From CAZDAW01 sp964503685 (GTDB lineage: Bacteria; Chloroflexota; Anaerolineae; Anaerolineales; Anaerolineaceae): a stretch of DNA of 17,903 nt. This document shows, one piece after another, positions 15,280-17,903 of this stretch. The position numbers and the translations under genes were made by a program. Position 1 is the first letter of the stretch. Each line of letters starts with the position of its first letter. The DNA lies in the NCBI GenBank assembly GCA_964503685.1, contig CAZDAW010000074.1:1-17903 (forward strand), read 5' to 3'. The notes under the pieces were generated by a model. It saw only the letters and a list, made by a program, of their open reading frames with translations. It was not told the DNA's origin and searched no databases.

Positions 15280-16269
15280 GCATAACTCGGCGACAAACAC
15301 ATCCAGTCCCACTTCGAGATCAATTTTACCGATTTTGGTTGATTCTTCCAACTCTAATAATTTATGGTAAATTACTTCTATTGCTGATAATGAAAATCGC
15401 TTAGCCTGCGCCTGCAATTTCTTCACAACATAAGGATTGATATGTTGCGTTTGAGCAATCTTGTCGAGGGTACTGTAACCCTCCATGGCTTCACGAACAA
15501 TTAAAAGTAAACGAAATTGTCGGATAATCATACTAAAGATATGCACCGGCTCTTGTTGATCCATTAACAGATGCAAGAGTCTGGTTGATTCTTTTCCATA
15601 ACAATTTCCAATTGCGTCCACAAGATTAAAAATGCTTTCTTCTGCCACAGATACTGTCAGAGTATTTACATCACAATCATCAACGGGGCGTTGATAATTG
15701 ACGTAAGTCAATAATTTATTAATTTCTTGCACAGCAAGTCGGGTATCATTTCCAATCAGGTCAACCAGTAATCTGGCTGCCGCTGGCGTAACTTCACCAC
15801 CCAGTTCCTTAGCTTTCTTAATAATCCAAATACTCATCTCATTTATCGTAGGGAGCAAAAATGCTTTTGGTAAAATTTTCCCACCTGATTGTTTTGCCCA
15901 CTTGATAAGCCAATGATCTTCCCATTTTTCTTTTTTATCCCCAGTAGTTGATAAGATAAGGATTAACTCTGTTGTATCAGGAATTGAAGTTAGAAAATTC
16001 TTATACCTCTCTATCGCAGATGAATTATTGACCCGCGCTAATGGGTTAGTGATGAAAACCAATCTTTTATCAGCAAGAAACGGCATCGCTCTAATTGCAG
16101 AGTTAATTTCATTTTCACTGGATAACCGTCCATCAAGGCGCACTACATTCAATCCTGCTGTAGTGGAATCTCCCATCTGGGATTCCAAGATGGCAATTCT
16201 CTCTGCAATTGCATACTCATCATCCCCATAAAATATTTGAACCCTGGTGAGCGACTCTTCCACACTCAT
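15274..16269 (-). CDS. holA: DNA polymerase III subunit delta
   Basis: The delta subunit opens the sliding clamp within the clamp-loader complex. The 331-residue protein shows the delta N-terminal pattern QIFYGDDEYAIAE (11-23) in place of a Walker A motif and the later region NDTRLAVQEINKL typical of the family. It ends in the helical collar domain (about 215-331, including EPVHIFSMIIRQFRLLL). The start is ATG 16267-16269, chosen because it overlaps the preceding stop as ATGA and puts the first strand at the N-terminus. A TTG nine codons upstream would add an unlikely tail inside the previous gene. It is the third gene of the radA operon. Confidence 0.93.
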   Translation of the reverse strand: MSVEESLTRVQIFYGDDEYAIAERIAILESQMGDSTTAGLNVVRLDGRLSSENEINSAIRAMPFLADKRLVFITNPLARVNNSSAIERYKNFLTSIPDTTELILILSTTGDKKEKWEDHWLIKWAKQSGGKILPKAFLLPTINEMSIWIIKKAKELGGEVTPAAARLLVDLIGNDTRLAVQEINKLLTYVNYQRPVDDCDVNTLTVSVAEESIFNLVDAIGNCYGKESTRLLHLLMDQQEPVHIFSMIIRQFRLLLIVREAMEGYSTLDKIAQTQHINPYVVKKLQAQAKRFSLSAIEVIYHKLLELEESTKIGKIDLEVGLDVFVAELCK

Positions 16270-16781
16270 CCCTGCGTAAACACCCTGTGAGTCCAACCGA
16301 TACTATTTTTTCTTGAGACAATCCGGGTAACTTCCAGTGTTATGGGTTCACCAGACGTAGTCAGGCGAGACTGTATTAGCATGCCAAATGGCCGGCTGAT
16401 AATTATCGCCAGCGTAACCAGAATCAATAATATCGGCAATCGATCAAGTTTTTTCTTACAGGTCGAAGTATCCCCAATCATCGTAAGCCATGCAGTAAGC
16501 CCTGCGAGAATACCCGAAGTCATAAAATTCGTGCCACAATTGGCGTGGATAGCCAACTGGCGTTCACCCATTCGCATTCGTTCTAGTGCTTCTGTAGCTG
16601 CCGCAATAACAATACCCGCTTCAACATTTCCAACAATCCAAAACCCCTGCACATCAGAATAACCTGCCAGCGCCAGATGAGGGTACTTTTCTCCGATCAA
16701 ATGTAAAGTAGCATGTTCCAATCCATGGTTCCTTTGAATACGTGAAACAATCGTTGAAACCCGGTTAGTTCTTTCAATCAT
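16266..16781 (-). CDS. DUF6391-like membrane protein
   Basis: This 171-residue protein is of unknown function and resembles the DUF6391 group known from Chloroflexota and cyanobacteria. Its conserved core has NHGLEHATLH (18-27) with three histidines, the segment GFWIVGNV, and IHANCGTN (78-85), which together look like a metal or active site. Two hydrophobic helices follow (about 86-103 and 115-138), then a polar tail. The start is ATG 16779-16781, because AAGGG (16789-16793) lies seven bases upstream; a TTG at 16805 overlapping the radA stop is less likely. It lies between radA and holA in one operon. The family call is from memory of the histidine motif and should be tested. Confidence 0.75.
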   Translation of the reverse strand: MIERTNRVSTIVSRIQRNHGLEHATLHLIGEKYPHLALAGYSDVQGFWIVGNVEAGIVIAAATEALERMRMGERQLAIHANCGTNFMTSGILAGLTAWLTMIGDTSTCKKKLDRLPILLILVTLAIIISRPFGMLIQSRLTTSGEPITLEVTRIVSRKNSIGWTHRVFTQG

Positions 16782-16801
16782 AAGCATACCCTTTATAATG
16801 A

Positions 16802-17903
16802 TCAAGATTGGATAAAAGCATTCCCCATTGCCTCCCGAACAGAACGCGCTTCGATAATATCAATTCCATCCGGCAAAGGTTCCTTTCTATGTAAGACCTT
16901 AGGAACGAGAGCTGTTTTAAACCCTAATTTTGCTGCTTCGCGCAAGCGAGTATTCAACTGGTTAACCATACGTAGCTCGCCGGATAAGCCTATTTCACCA
17001 ATAAAGACGGTTTCGGCTCGTACAGGGATATCTTTTATTGAGGAAGTGATCGCAGTAGCTATCGCAAGATCGGCTGCCGGCTCGCTTATCCGAATTCCGC
17101 CAACGACGTTTGCAAAAATATCCTGTTCCGCCAGATGTAAATTTAATCGCCGAGTCAATACCGCTGTAATCAATAATAATCGGTTGATATCAATCCCATT
17201 TGGAGTCCGACGCGGATTTCCAAAATTGGTATGACTCGTTAATCCTTGTATTTCAACAAGCAATGGGCGCGTCCCTTCCATAGTAACCGCAATTGCTGAT
17301 CCTGGTGCGCTAATCAGACGTTCTGCTAAAAATGCCTCAGATGGATTAATCACTTCTGCCATACCCCGCTCTTGCATCTCAAATACACCAACTTCCGAAG
17401 TCGCTCCAAAACGGTTTTTTACAGATCTAAGAAGCCTGATTGATTGATAACGGTCGCCTTCCAGATAAAGAACAGTGTCCACGATGTGTTCCAATACCCT
17501 TGGACCGGCAATGATACCATCTTTCGTGACATGCCCAATTAGAAATATCGCTATTCCCGAAGTCTTTGCCAATTCACGCAATCGAGATGAACTCTCTCTC
17601 ACCTGTGAAACGGACCCGGCAGATGAATTCAATTCTGGTAAATAGACTGTTTGAATTGAATCAATAATTAATAATGTGGGTCGTATATTTTGTATATGCT
17701 CAAGGACAATATCCAGATTGGTTTCTGTTACCAGGTAGAGTAATTCTGGTAGAGAAGTTCCATCATTTTGATGCAGTCGTGTTGCGCGCATTTTTATCTG
17801 GCGTTCTGACTCCTCGCCAGAAACATATAATACTTTCCCCACAGACGCCATTTCCATAGCCATTTGTAATAACAAAGTGGATTTACCGATTCCCGGGTCG
17901 CCC
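16802..17903 (-). CDS. radA: DNA repair protein RadA (Sms), N-terminus cut by the window edge
   Basis: RadA is a RecA-like helicase that helps process recombination intermediates. The visible part begins inside the P-loop: GDPGIGKST is encoded at the right edge, so the frame continues past 17903 and the N-terminal zinc finger is not seen. An internal ATG at 17875 is not the true start. Further marks are VSGEES after the P-loop, the Walker B LLIIDSIQTVY, and the RadA-specific KNRFG motif followed by EVGVFEM. The C-terminal Lon-like domain includes ISEPAADLAIA and EIGLSGELR. A DUF6391-like gene and holA follow closely on the same strand. Confidence 0.96.
   Translation of the reverse strand, partial: GDPGIGKSTLLLQMAMEMASVGKVLYVSGEESERQIKMRATRLHQNDGTSLPELLYLVTETNLDIVLEHIQNIRPTLLIIDSIQTVYLPELNSSAGSVSQVRESSSRLRELAKTSGIAIFLIGHVTKDGIIAGPRVLEHIVDTVLYLEGDRYQSIRLLRSVKNRFGATSEVGVFEMQERGMAEVINPSEAFLAERLISAPGSAIAVTMEGTRPLLVEIQGLTSHTNFGNPRRTPNGIDINRLLLITAVLTRRLNLHLAEQDIFANVVGGIRISEPAADLAIATAITSSIKDIPVRAETVFIGEIGLSGELRMVNQLNTRLREAAKLGFKTALVPKVLHRKEPLPDGIDIIEARSVREAMGNAFIQS

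Noticed and set aside
16270..16296. TTG start of holA nine codons upstream
   Set aside because: The ATG at 16269 gives the usual ATGA overlap and the normal delta N-terminus.
16740..16749. ACGTGAAACA, a match to the right part of parS
   Set aside because: The left half does not match, so it is not a palindromic ParB site; it lies within coding sequence.
17873..17875. ATG as the start of radA
   Set aside because: The frame continues upstream through the Walker A motif to the window edge, so this is an internal methionine.

Overview
The window looks like ordinary chromosome from a bacterium of moderate GC content, most likely a Chloroflexota member of the Anaerolineae type. This is inferred from gene content and order: the pdxS-pdxT pair, an R3H-domain ATPase directly before tmk, a lipoprotein fusing a DsbA-like and a cyclophilin domain, and a DUF6391-like gene between radA and holA. 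No phage, insertion sequence, CRISPR array or plasmid gene is visible.

Layout. Positions 1-49 hold the 5' end of a 16S rRNA gene read leftwards out of the window, with a leader and two tandem near-consensus sigma-70 promoters (to about 372). A rubrerythrin gene with its own promoter and terminator follows (539-1132). Next is a leftward block, 1199-5307: a YtrA-type GntR repressor, a slipin (SPFH) membrane protein, an ABC exporter ATPase and permease, and a membrane protein with an Ig-like domain and a zinc ribbon. A perfect 16-bp parS site (3770-3785) touches the ATPase start codon.

From 5511 to 15209 everything reads rightwards: an EamA exporter behind an inverted-repeat operator; the PLP synthase genes pdxS and pdxT; a GNAT-like gene whose true start appears non-canonical and overlaps the pdxT stop; an R3H ATPase and tmk; a Trx/cyclophilin lipoprotein overlapping a PrsW-type protease; and DedA and PlsC membrane-lipid genes, ending at a strong terminator. 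Facing them, a compact leftward operon radA - DUF6391-like - holA (DNA repair/replication) runs in from the right edge, where radA is cut.

Working together: the GntR-slipin-ABC block is probably a self-regulated membrane-stress or export module; pdxST make vitamin B6 cofactor; tmk, holA and radA serve replication and repair; the lipoprotein, PrsW, DedA and PlsC genes concern envelope folding and lipid maintenance. The signals most worth a second look are the parS site, the hidden N-terminus of the GNAT gene, the Ig/zinc-ribbon protein and the two unassigned operators near 5325-5460.
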